Of a stretch of DNA of 38,922 nucleotides, positions 17,288 to 24,176 are shown piece after piece; the stretch's first letter is position 1; each line of letters starts with the position of its first letter. This DNA comes from Streptomyces sp. YIM 98790 (GTDB lineage Bacteria > Actinomycetota > Actinomycetes > Streptomycetales > Streptomycetaceae). The notes under the pieces were generated by a model. It had not been told where the DNA came from, did not search any database, and saw only the letters and a list, made by a program, of their open reading frames with translations. The DNA lies in NCBI RefSeq assembly GCF_011421595.1, contig NZ_WTLH01000034.1:1-38922 (forward strand), in the 5' to 3' direction. Both the position numbers and the translations under genes were made by a program.

Positions 17288-17515
17288 ATGACCACGAGAA
17301 CCGTCATGCGCTACGTGAACTGGACACTCACGGCCGACACCGATGCCGAACCGCCCAGCCACACCGCCGAATGCACCACCTGCGCGGAGACCTCCCCACC
17401 GTCCCCATCAAGGGACGCACCGGAACTGTGGTGCCTGCGCCACGCCGGCCGCACCCGGCACCCCACCTACCGCTACACCATCACCGGCCACCTCCGGGCC
17501 ACCCCGGCCGAGTAG
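17288..17515 (+). CDS. DUF7848-like small protein
   Basis: A 75-residue protein starting at ATG 17288. It has the layout of a streptomycete small-protein family: VMRYVNWTLTADTD, then AECTTCAETS with a CxxC pair, then LWCLRHAGRTRHPTYRYTI. The Cys/His pattern suggests a small metal-binding domain. Element B has a relative (28468-28767) with the same WTL, AC-ECG, HTG and RRFT positions, so both elements carry this family. In-frame codons reach back to ATG 17102, overlapping the ATPase stop, but only the part from 17288 looks family-like. Function unknown. Confidence 0.65.
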   Translation: MTTRTVMRYVNWTLTADTDAEPPSHTAECTTCAETSPPSPSRDAPELWCLRHAGRTRHPTYRYTITGHLRATPAE

Positions 17516-17702
17516 CGGACCACCGAAGACTCCCCGGCCTCGCGCACCGGCCGGGGACGGCGGAAGGCCCTCCGCCGTGACTGCGGGCCGGCTCCCCGCA
17601 ACGTGGCTCTTGCCGGGAGTCGGCCCGCACCAACAACCGCATACGCAAGACCGGACCACCCCTCCGCCTGGCAGCTTCCGGGGTGATCCGGCAGGGATCG
17701 CT

Positions 17703-17741
17703 CACGACCCCGGTACCGATGGTACCGGGGCAGCGGTCGTG
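17703..17741. promoter_or_regulatory. Strong perfect inverted repeat, operator or hairpin
   Basis: CCCCGGTACC (17708-17717) and GGTACCGGGG (17721-17730) are exact inverses around GAT. CACGAC (17703-17708) and GTCGTG (17736-17741) add an outer arm on each side. It lies about 65 bp upstream of the small gene at 17804. It may be a regulator binding site or the terminator of the DUF7848 unit; no T tract follows. Confidence 0.5.
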
Positions 17742-17803
17742 ACGATCAACACCGCGCTCCCGGCCCTGACTGCAAGTCACTACGCCACAGGGAGAGTTGG
17801 GCG

Positions 17804-18088
17804 ATGCGCGACCCGAACACCGACGAACCGGACCAGGGCCAGTTGTTCGACCCCGACGCTGCCCTCTGGACACCGGGCATCGACTACGTGGCCGGCTGGC
17901 GCGACGCTCATCAGGCAGCGGCCGAACTTCGCCGGGCCCTGGCCGCTCTCGGGGACACCGCAACCCTCATCTACCGAGCCGATACCACCCCCACCGGCGG
18001 TGGCCTTCTGCACCTGAGCCTTCCGGCCGCATTGGTCTGCAAGCTTGCTCGGGCCGTGAACGGCGACCTATGTGCTCCTGGTGACTGA
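17804..18088 (+). CDS. Hypothetical small acidic protein
   Basis: A 94-residue protein starting at ATG 17804 with GGGAGAG upstream. A Pro/Asp-rich start (DPNTDEPDQGQLFDPD) is followed by a helical region with YVAGWRDAHQAAAELRRAL and a C-terminal hydrophobic patch. I do not recognise a family. Codon use and the good ribosome site support it being real. It lies within element A cargo, downstream of the 17708 inverted repeat. Confidence 0.5.
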   Translation: MRDPNTDEPDQGQLFDPDAALWTPGIDYVAGWRDAHQAAAELRRALAALGDTATLIYRADTTPTGGGLLHLSLPAALVCKLARAVNGDLCAPGD

Positions 18089-18206
18089 GCGGGGAGGCTT
18101 GATCGTGCGGAAGCGGCAGCGGACCAGTTGAGCACACACGGTGACTTGAGCGACGGCGGACTGGCATACTCGCACCTCCAATGGGCGGTAGGAAGGGGTA
18201 GGCTCA

Positions 18207-18686
18207 GTGGTCGCCGCAGAGGTCATTCCATGGATTCTCCTCGTTGCTGCGTTGCTAGTCGGAATCAGGCGTTGGAAGGCGAAAAAGGCTCTGCCTCTGC
18301 GGATGGTGTATCAAGTCATAGACCCTCATGGGCGCCTCGTGGAACAGTTCGACCCCTTCGGGGCGCCTGGGGAAGGACGTGTGCAGGCCAGGGGCGATGG
18401 GGCCGCACTGACCCTCACACGTGCACACATGGGCGGTCCAGGGGTCGCCTGGTTTGAACCCGGATCGCCTCTGATATTCGAGCTGGATTCCGGAGCAATT
18501 CACATTCTCCCCCGACGATATATAACCAAGGTGAAACCTTATTTCGATGAACAGAGCGCCATATCTGGTGAAGTAACCTCTTTCGTTATCGAGTTCAAGC
18601 CTCCTGCAACGCTTACGCTCGTCTGTGTACACGTCAGAAAGGGCGACGCTGACAAGTGGCTTGAGCTCGGTCCCCATGCCGAGTGA
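18207..18686 (+). CDS. Hypothetical membrane-anchored protein
   Basis: A 159-residue protein starting at GTG 18207 behind GGAAGGGG. One N-terminal transmembrane helix (about 3-20; AEVIPWILLVAALLVGI), then RRWKAKK as a cytoplasmic anchor, then a beta-rich domain with no motif that I recognise. The middle of the gene (about 18480-18600) is clearly poorer in GC than its neighbours, a sign of foreign origin. The stop codon directly abuts the large hairpin at 18687. Confidence 0.6.
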   Translation: MVAAEVIPWILLVAALLVGIRRWKAKKALPLRMVYQVIDPHGRLVEQFDPFGAPGEGRVQARGDGAALTLTRAHMGGPGVAWFEPGSPLIFELDSGAIHILPRRYITKVKPYFDEQSAISGEVTSFVIEFKPPATLTLVCVHVRKGDADKWLELGPHAE

Positions 18687-18873
18687 GGTCGGTGGAGCGG
18701 GTTTGGGCGGTGTCCTGCCCGGGGTGGGGTCGGGCATGTCCAGGGGGCCGTACGCTGCTTCCGCGAGATCGGGCGGGGCGGAGCCCTGCCCGGTGTGTCC
18801 GGCCGATTGGCCCCCTGGGCTTGCCCGACGCGGGTCCCGGTCCGGGCAGGTGCGTAAAGCCGTGGAGCCGACC
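18687..18873. other. Large multi-tier hairpin, candidate single-strand origin of element A
   Basis: GGTCGG (18687) and CCGACC (18868-18873) close a long imperfect inverted repeat. The middle tier pairs CCTGCCCGG with CCGGGCAGG, GTCGGGCA with TGCCCGAC, and CCAGGGGG with CCCCCTGG. The apical part (18748-18810) is about 80% identical to the apex of an equivalent hairpin in element B (26208-26268). The conserved stretches are CCGTACGCTG, TCCGCGA, ATCGGGC and CTGCCCGGT. The stems differ in sequence but still pair. Size and form resemble rolling-circle single-strand origins such as pIJ101 sti; a structured RNA is the alternative. Confidence 0.6.
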
Positions 18874-18940
18874 GGCAGTGACCACCGATGTCTTTGACCC
18901 TGGGGCGCGGCTTCTCTGGTGTGGCCGGCGGCGCCGGGGC

Positions 18941-19034
18941 GGGACCGGCCGTCAGGCCGCATGCCCGTCCCCGGGCGCCGGGCCGGCGGCGCGCCGCAAG
19001 GCGCGCCCTTGAGGAAGTGAAGAAGAGTTTCGAC
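18941..19034. other. Candidate double-strand origin of element A
   Basis: A shared module with element B (29132-29227): GGGACCGGCC, then AGGCCGCATGCCCG, then a perfect hairpin GGCGCGCC-gcaa-GGCGCGCC (18988-19007), then CTTGA (19008-19012) and GAAGAGTTTCGAC (19022-19034). The pC194/pIJ101 rolling-circle family nicks after CTTG in CTTGA-type sequences beside a hairpin, so this is a candidate dso. It sits just downstream of the GntR stop. A terminator for GntR would be the simpler reading of the hairpin alone. Confidence 0.5.
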
Positions 19035-19045
19035 AGCTCGGCCGG

Positions 19046-19801
19046 TCAGCTCTGGGCGGCGGTGTCGGCGGTGATGCGGTAGGTGGCGCGGGTGGTGTCG
19101 CCGCTGGTGTGGAGGTCTTCGAGGATGAGTGGGCCGGTGTTGCCGTGGGTGATGCGGGTGGTGTGGAGCAGCGGTGTGGCGTCGGGCAGGCGCAGGGTGG
19201 TGCGCTCGTCGGGGCGGGGCATGCGGGCGCTGGTGGTCTCGGTCCAGGTGAGGGAGTGCCCGGCTTCGGCCAGCAGGGAGTAGATGCGGTCCGGGTCGGT
19301 GTCGGGGTGGTCGGCCAGTTCGGTGCCTTCGGCGGTGGCGAACGGGATCAGGGTGCGGTGGGCGATGCGGGCGCCTGCCGGGGTGGCATAGAGGCGGTCC
19401 ACACCGAAGAGCGCTTCCCCTTCGTCCAGTTCGAGGAATGGGGCGGTGTGGGTGTCGGTGTGGGTGCGGTAGATGTGCGGGGTCTCGGCGAGAGCAAGAG
19501 CGCTGAGGTCGGTGGTGTAGGTGCCGTCCGGGTTGCGGGTGATGGCGCGGGTGAGGGTGGCCGTGGCGGTGGGCTGGGTGCGGACGTAGCTGCCTTTGCC
19601 GTGGATGACCTCGATGAGTCCTTCGGCGCGTAGGGCGGCGATGGCGTTGCGGACGGTGGGGCGGGAGACCTGGTAGCGCTCGATGAGCTGGGTCTCGGAG
19701 GGCAGGGGGGTGCCCGGGGGAAACTCGCCGCTGGTGATGGCGTGGCGCAGGGCGGCGGCGACCTGCTTGTAGAGCGCTGAGGGGCGCTGGATTTCTGCCA
19801 T
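19046..19801 (-). CDS. GntR/UTRA repressor, KorSA-like
   Basis: A 251-residue regulator. The GntR winged helix lies at about residues 8-75 (LYKQVAAALRHAITSGEFPP, VSRPTVRNAIAALRAEGLI). A UTRA effector domain follows (about 95-245; ending GPLILEDLHTSGDTTRATYR). It matches the GntR repressors of AICEs such as pSAM2 KorSA, which hold transfer and excision genes off. The start is ATG 19801. It is divergent from the transfer/replication operon, and a perfect 22-bp palindrome lies between them together with a repeated half-site close to its own start. Confidence 0.85.
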   Translation of the reverse strand: MAEIQRPSALYKQVAAALRHAITSGEFPPGTPLPSETQLIERYQVSRPTVRNAIAALRAEGLIEVIHGKGSYVRTQPTATATLTRAITRNPDGTYTTDLSALALAETPHIYRTHTDTHTAPFLELDEGEALFGVDRLYATPAGARIAHRTLIPFATAEGTELADHPDTDPDRIYSLLAEAGHSLTWTETTSARMPRPDERTTLRLPDATPLLHTTRITHGNTGPLILEDLHTSGDTTRATYRITADTAAQS

Positions 19802-19836
19802 GGGCGGGCTCCCGCTGTGATGTGGGCACGGCTGTT

Positions 19837-19910
19837 GTCACTCGTCAGCATAAGTTGTTGCTTCTCCGGTTCCAAGGGGTGCATACTCGTCACTCGTCAT
19901 GACGAGTGAC
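19837..19910. promoter_or_regulatory. GntR operators: 22-bp palindrome plus half-site
   Basis: A perfect 22-bp palindrome at 19889-19910 has the half-site GTCACTCGTCA followed by its inverse TGACGAGTGAC. The same half-site GTCACTCGTCA appears once more at 19837-19847, near the GntR start. The arrangement is what an autoregulating repressor controlling a divergent operon would use. Confidence 0.7.
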
Positions 19911-19955
19911 GTCCTGTTGTGTGGGGCGTCCGTGAGTGGTTGGAGGTCCACCGAC

Positions 19956-20300
19956 ATGCAGTCCATCCCTGTGGACACCTCGCGTCTGGGCGTGCTGCGG
20001 TGCGCCGTGGCGCCGGAAGTGAAGATCAGCAACTACGAGACGGGAGAGGTGAAGAAGGACCGGGAGGGCAACCCGGTGTGGACCGTGGGTGTGCTGGTGC
20101 GCCAGGACGGCCGGCGGGCCTCGGTGATCGAGGTGGCCGTGACCGGCGAACCCAAGGGCATTGAAGAGGGCACGGCGCTGGCGATCACCGGGCTGGAGGC
20201 GTTCGCCTGGTCCATGGGTGAGCGGCACGGGATCAGCTTCCGCGCCGCCGCCCTCACCCCGCTCCCCGCGACCAGTGGAGCCAAGGGCGGTGAACGGTGA
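19956..20300 (+). CDS. SCO3933-family regulatory-type small protein
   Basis: A 114-residue protein. ATG 19956 is chosen because TTGGAGGT lies nine bases upstream; an earlier ATG at 19899 falls inside the operator palindrome. It has PVDTSRLGVLRC at the start, a VWTVGVLVRQDGRRASVIEVAVTGEP core and LEAFAWSMGERHGISFRAAAL at the end, the pattern of the small proteins preceding the transfer ATPase in many Streptomyces AICEs. Its biochemical role is unknown. The stop overlaps the next ATG (TGATG), so it is translationally coupled to the transfer gene. Confidence 0.7.
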   Translation: MQSIPVDTSRLGVLRCAVAPEVKISNYETGEVKKDREGNPVWTVGVLVRQDGRRASVIEVAVTGEPKGIEEGTALAITGLEAFAWSMGERHGISFRAAALTPLPATSGAKGGER

Positions 20301-21601
20301 TGGAAGCCGTTCTGCTGGCCTTCGCCTTAGCGCTGCTGGCATGGATGACGCTGGTTGGCCGGGAGCTGCGGGCTCGGCGGCCTGAGTGGCACTGGTATCT
20401 GACCGGCTACCCGGTGATGGCCGCGCGGGTGGTGTTCACCTGGCGGAAGGTCGCGCAGCTCAATGACCTGTCGGTGTCCTACCGGCCTGCCCGGCGGGTG
20501 CTGGGTGATGTGGCGGTCAAGGGCGAGCCGTTGCGGGCCACCGCGCCGCGTATCGGCTTCCCCGCACCGCGTCGGGACGGGCTTGAGCTGCGGGTGCGGC
20601 TGCATCCGGGGCAGACTCCGGCGCCGTTCCTCGCGGCGGCCGATGCGCTGGCCCATGCCTGGCGGGCACACGCGGTGCGCATCGTCTCCCCTGAGCGGGG
20701 AGAGGTCGTGATCACTGCGACGGCACGTGATCCGCTGGGGGAGCTGCGTCCGACCGGCGGTGTGGAAGAGGAGCTGTTGCGGGCGGAGGTCGGTGCGCTG
20801 GAGACCGGCCGGGCATGGGTGATCGATTTCCGGGCCGTTCCGCACTGGCTGATCGTGGGGGCTACCCGGTCGGGCAAGTCCACCCTGCTGGCCCGCCTGG
20901 TGGACCGGCTGGCTCCGCAGCCGCTCGCGCTGGTGGCGGTGGACTGCAAGGGCGGCATGGAGCTGGGCCTGTTCACCGAACGCCTCTCCGCCCTTGCCAC
21001 TTCCCGGACCGAAGCGGTGCGGCTGCTGGGCGCACTGGTGACGGAACTTCGGGACCGGATGGAGGTCTGCCGCGCGGCCGGTGCCCGCTCCATCTGGGAA
21101 CTGCCCGAGAAGCTGCGGCCGGTCCCGGTGGTGGTCCTGGTGGACGAACTGGCGGAGCTGTATCTGACCGGCGGCAGCCGGGAGGAGAAGGCGGAAGCCG
21201 AACAGTGCTCCACCTACCTGCTGCGCCTGGCCCAGCTCGGCGCCGCCCTGGGAATCCATCTGGTGGTGGCCGGGCAAAGGGTCGGCTCCGACCTGGGGCC
21301 GGGGGTCACCGCGCTGCGCGCCCAGCTCGGCGGCCGGATCTGCCACCGCGTCAACGACCCCGCAACGGCCGAAATGGTCCTGGGGGATCTGAACAAGGAT
21401 GCGGTGGCGGTGGCTCAGGCGATCCACCTGCGGGAACAGGGCGTCGCGGTCACCACAGCGGACGGGGCCGGCTGGGTGCGGGCGCGCTCGTACCTGACCA
21501 CCCCGGCCCAAGCCAAGGAAGCCTCCCTGCGCTACGCCTCCCGCAAGCCCTGGCTGCCCTTCCTCCGCCCCGACACAGACGGGCAAGGGGGTGAGGAGTG
21601 A
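20300..21601 (+). CDS. FtsK/SpoIIIE-type DNA translocase, TraSA-like
   Basis: A 433-residue transfer ATPase. A membrane segment lies at about residues 3-20, with a second hydrophobic patch near 35-47. The motor domain has Walker A GATRSGKST (187-195) and Walker B VVVLVDELAEL (276-287), plus a distal HLVVAGQRVGSDLGPGVTALRAQLG segment typical of FtsK-HerA ATPases. AICE TraSA proteins form a hexameric pore that pumps double-stranded plasmid DNA between hyphae. ATG 20300 overlaps the previous stop, and the next gene again overlaps by a shared base, so this is the core of one operon. It is a compact version lacking a clear gamma wing-helix domain. Confidence 0.88.
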   Translation: MEAVLLAFALALLAWMTLVGRELRARRPEWHWYLTGYPVMAARVVFTWRKVAQLNDLSVSYRPARRVLGDVAVKGEPLRATAPRIGFPAPRRDGLELRVRLHPGQTPAPFLAAADALAHAWRAHAVRIVSPERGEVVITATARDPLGELRPTGGVEEELLRAEVGALETGRAWVIDFRAVPHWLIVGATRSGKSTLLARLVDRLAPQPLALVAVDCKGGMELGLFTERLSALATSRTEAVRLLGALVTELRDRMEVCRAAGARSIWELPEKLRPVPVVVLVDELAELYLTGGSREEKAEAEQCSTYLLRLAQLGAALGIHLVVAGQRVGSDLGPGVTALRAQLGGRICHRVNDPATAEMVLGDLNKDAVAVAQAIHLREQGVAVTTADGAGWVRARSYLTTPAQAKEASLRYASRKPWLPFLRPDTDGQGGEE

Positions 21602-21783
21602 TGGAGGCGGTCATGCCGCTGGTGGTGGTCCTGGGCATCATCACCGTCCTGCTGGTCCGCTCCCGCGACGTCCGCGCCTGGGAAGCCGTCCTGATCGGCC
21701 TGTTCGGGTTCTACCTGGCCATGACCCCGATGGGCTGGGCCGTCGTCGCCACCGTCAACTGGCTCCTCGGCGGCCTCGGCTGA
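21601..21783 (+). CDS. Small membrane protein, Spd-like
   Basis: A 60-residue protein with two hydrophobic helices: about 4-20 (VMPLVVVLGIITVLLV) and about 30-56 (VLIGLFGFYLAMTPMGWAVVATVNWLL). ATG 21601 shares a base with the TraSA-like stop. Tiny membrane proteins at this place in AICEs and Streptomyces plasmids are usually spread (Spd) functions that help intramycelial movement. That role is inferred from position and topology. Confidence 0.7.
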   Translation: MEAVMPLVVVLGIITVLLVRSRDVRAWEAVLIGLFGFYLAMTPMGWAVVATVNWLLGGLG

Positions 21784-21809
21784 CCGGGCACAGAAAGAGG
21801 CAACCTGCC

Positions 21810-21920
21810 GTGACCATGCGCCGGGTGCGCTGCACCCACTGCAAGGGAGAAGGCTCCCGCCGGACCCGGACCGGCCGCCGCCGCTGCCGGGTCTGCCGGG
21901 GCACCGGCTCCATCCGCTGA
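21810..21920 (+). CDS. CxxCxGxG zinc mini-protein
   Basis: A 36-residue protein (34 if ATG 21816 is used) made almost entirely of two DnaJ-type zinc motifs, CTHCKGEG and CRVCRGTG, with a basic linker SRRTRTGRRR. GAGG lies 10 bases before GTG 21810. The four Cys should bind one zinc ion. Such mini-proteins are common before rep in AICEs. A nucleic-acid or protein-binding role is possible but unproven. Confidence 0.65.
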   Translation: MTMRRVRCTHCKGEGSRRTRTGRRRCRVCRGTGSIR

Positions 21921-21972
21921 CACACCACACCAACAACCACCCCGACCAACCCGACCACGAGAGGTGATCGCC

Positions 21973-23470
21973 ATGACCACGCGCCACAACCCCACCACCC
22001 CGGCCGCCTCGGCGGCCCACCCCGGAAGGGACCCACCCCATCACCCCCAAGCACACCCCGGCCCACAGGCGCGCCGCACTCGGCCAGGCGGCGCGCCTGC
22101 GCCACCTCACCGACACCGAACGCGACATCATCCGCCTCGCAACCGATCCCCGCTTCACCCGCTGGCTGGAACAAGTCACCGCAACCGGCGCCTGCGCCCA
22201 CCCCATCCACCTGGCAGGCTCCACCACCGTCCACGACACCACCACCGGCGAAATACTCCACCACTACGACACCACCGGCGAGCCCGGGGAACGACTCCTC
22301 ATCCGCTGCCGCAACCGCCGCGCATCCGTCTGCCCCACCTGCTCACGCCTCCACGCCGGAGACACCTACCACCTCATCCGCGCCGGACTGACCGGCGGCA
22401 AAACTGTCCCCGACAGCGTCCGCGACCACCCCCGGCTGTTCCTCACCCTCACCGCCCCCAGCTACGGCCCGGTTCACCGGAGCACAGATGGGCGGCAGCC
22501 CTGCCGACCGCGACGCGGCAGCACACGATGCGAACACGGCCGGCCGCTGGCCTGCCGGGAGCAGCACCCGCCGCAGGAACCGCGCGTCGGGCAACCGCTG
22601 TGCCCGGACTGCTACGACTACCCCGGACACGTCCTCTGGCACGCACACACCGGACGCCTGTGGAAAGCCTTCACCGACAACCTCTACCACCACCTTGCCG
22701 CCCGCAGCGGGCGCACCCGCAGCAGCCTTCGGCGGACGGTGCGCATCTCCTACGCCAAGATCGCCGAATACCAGAAACGGGCGGCCATCCACCTTCACAC
22801 CGTGCTCCGGCTGGATGGTGGGGAAGGGCCGGGCAGCCGGCCGCCGCACTGGGCCGACGCGGACACCTTGGCCTTGGCAGTCCGCAGCTCGGCGGCGGCC
22901 GTGCGGCTGACCACCCCCTACACCCCCGCGCTGGGTGAGCGGGAACTGCGCTGGGGCACGCAGCTCGACACCCGGCCGCTACGCGCCTTCGGAGAGCGCG
23001 ACGCCCTGACCGATGACGCGGTCGCCGCCTACGTCGCCAAATACGTCACCAAGGGAACAGACGAAACCGGGGCAGGACTCGACCACCGCATCAGGCGGCC
23101 GGAGGACATCACGGCAGCGCCGGTCTCGGCACACGTCCGGGCACTCATGGGGACGTGCTGGCGCCTCGGCGGCCTGCCGGAACTGGGCGCGCTGAACCTG
23201 CGCGCCTGGGCACACACCCTCGGGTTCCGGGGGCACGTCCTGACCAAGTCCCGGGCCTACTCCACCACTTACGCCGCACTGCGGGAGGAGCGGGCGGAGC
23301 ATGGGCGCGGCGGGGAGACCTTCGGTGATGACGCGCTGACCGATGCGCAGTGGCGCTATGTCGGCTCCGGGTACAACGCCGGAGAGACGGAGCTGGCCCG
23401 TGGGATCTCTCATGACCTGACCCGGTTGCGGGAAGTCCTGCGAGAGCAGCGGGGGCGGGCCGATGGGTGA
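21973..23470 (+). CDS. RepSA-type replication initiator; 5' end apparently frame-disrupted
   Basis: The initiator frame is continuous from 21977 to the TGA at 23468-23470. It is colinear with element B's Rep: CAHPIHLAG, CRNRRASVCPTCSRLHAGDTY, LFLTLTAPSYGPVHRS, CPDCYDYPGHVLW, KIAEYQKRAAIHLH (the HxH-like motif of rolling-circle initiators), AAYVAKYVTKG with a likely catalytic Tyr, and PVSAHVRALMGTCWRLG. But that frame has no ATG, GTG or TTG before 22739. The only good start, ATG 21973 behind GAGAGGTGAT, is in another frame; loss of one C in the CCCC run before ATC (22036-22039) would fuse them. So this is either a frameshifted gene, a base error, non-canonical initiation or programmed frameshifting. 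Confidence 0.8.
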
Positions 23471-24137
23471 GCGAGTCGCCGGGTGGTTCCGGGCCGGTCG
23501 CCGGATAGGGAACCGTCCCGATGGGTTGACCTCCTGGCGTGTGACGACCCCGGATGCCGCAGCGGCGGCAACGGTGGCCGAACTACTGGGCGGCCGACCG
23601 GTGCTCAACCGGGAGGGAGAGGAAGAGGGCTTCGAGGTGGTCACGCAGGAGGCGGCCGTCGCGGTTCAGCTCTGCGGGCGGGGAAGCGTCCGGACGGAGC
23701 TGATGCAGTGGACGGCCAAAGGGCTGGTCCACCACTGCGACGCCACCGAGTATCTGTCGCCCGATGGGGAACGGGGCAGGCCCTGTGGCTGCCCGCGGCT
23801 GCCAGACGAGCGGCGACGGCGGGCACGGGAGGGAAGAGGGCCGCTGCCGGTCACGCGCGTGCTGTTCCGGCTGGGCGGTGCCCTGAGTGCGGGGGTGTTC
23901 GGGTTCCGGTCGGGGTCGTGGGAGTTCGCGGGTGCTGCGGCGGCGATCAGGGTGGAGCTGCCGGAAGGTGGACCGGTGAACGGCCGGCTGGTGCTCCGGC
24001 CGCAGGAGTGGCGGGGCGCGGAGGGAGGTGCTGTGCTCTTTCATCGGCCGTTGTTGGAGGTCCGGCAGAGTGACGGCGAGTGGTCCGTTTCCGCGCACGG
24101 CCGCTGCCGGGCCGGGGCAGGGGACCCGGCGGTGTGA
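23463..24137 (+). CDS. Recombination directionality factor, phiC31 Gp3-like
   Basis: A 224-residue protein. GRRIGNRPDGLTSWRVTTPD, the LLGGRPV segment, EEGFEVVTQEAAVAVQL, MQWTAKGLVHHCDATEYLS, a GRPCGCP cluster, PVTRVLFRL, GFRSGSWEFAGAAAAI and FHRPLLEV follow the order of conserved segments that I know from Gp3-type directionality factors of streptomycete phages. Such proteins bind the serine integrase and switch it from attP x attB to attL x attR recombination, so the element can excise. ATG 23463 overlaps the rep stop by 8 bp (ATGGGTGA). It converges on the integrase, 39 bp away. The family call is by eye, without alignment. Confidence 0.72.
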   Translation: MGERVAGWFRAGRRIGNRPDGLTSWRVTTPDAAAAATVAELLGGRPVLNREGEEEGFEVVTQEAAVAVQLCGRGSVRTELMQWTAKGLVHHCDATEYLSPDGERGRPCGCPRLPDERRRRAREGRGPLPVTRVLFRLGGALSAGVFGFRSGSWEFAGAAAAIRVELPEGGPVNGRLVLRPQEWRGAEGGAVLFHRPLLEVRQSDGEWSVSAHGRCRAGAGDPAV

Positions 24138-24176
24138 GGTGTGGGCAGGGCCGTGCGCGGAGACGTGGACGGTCGG

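Noticed and set aside
21964..22938. 324-codon Pro/His/Arg-rich ORF overlapping rep
   Set aside because: Composition is that of a shifted frame; the rep frame in the same place shows clear conservation with element B.
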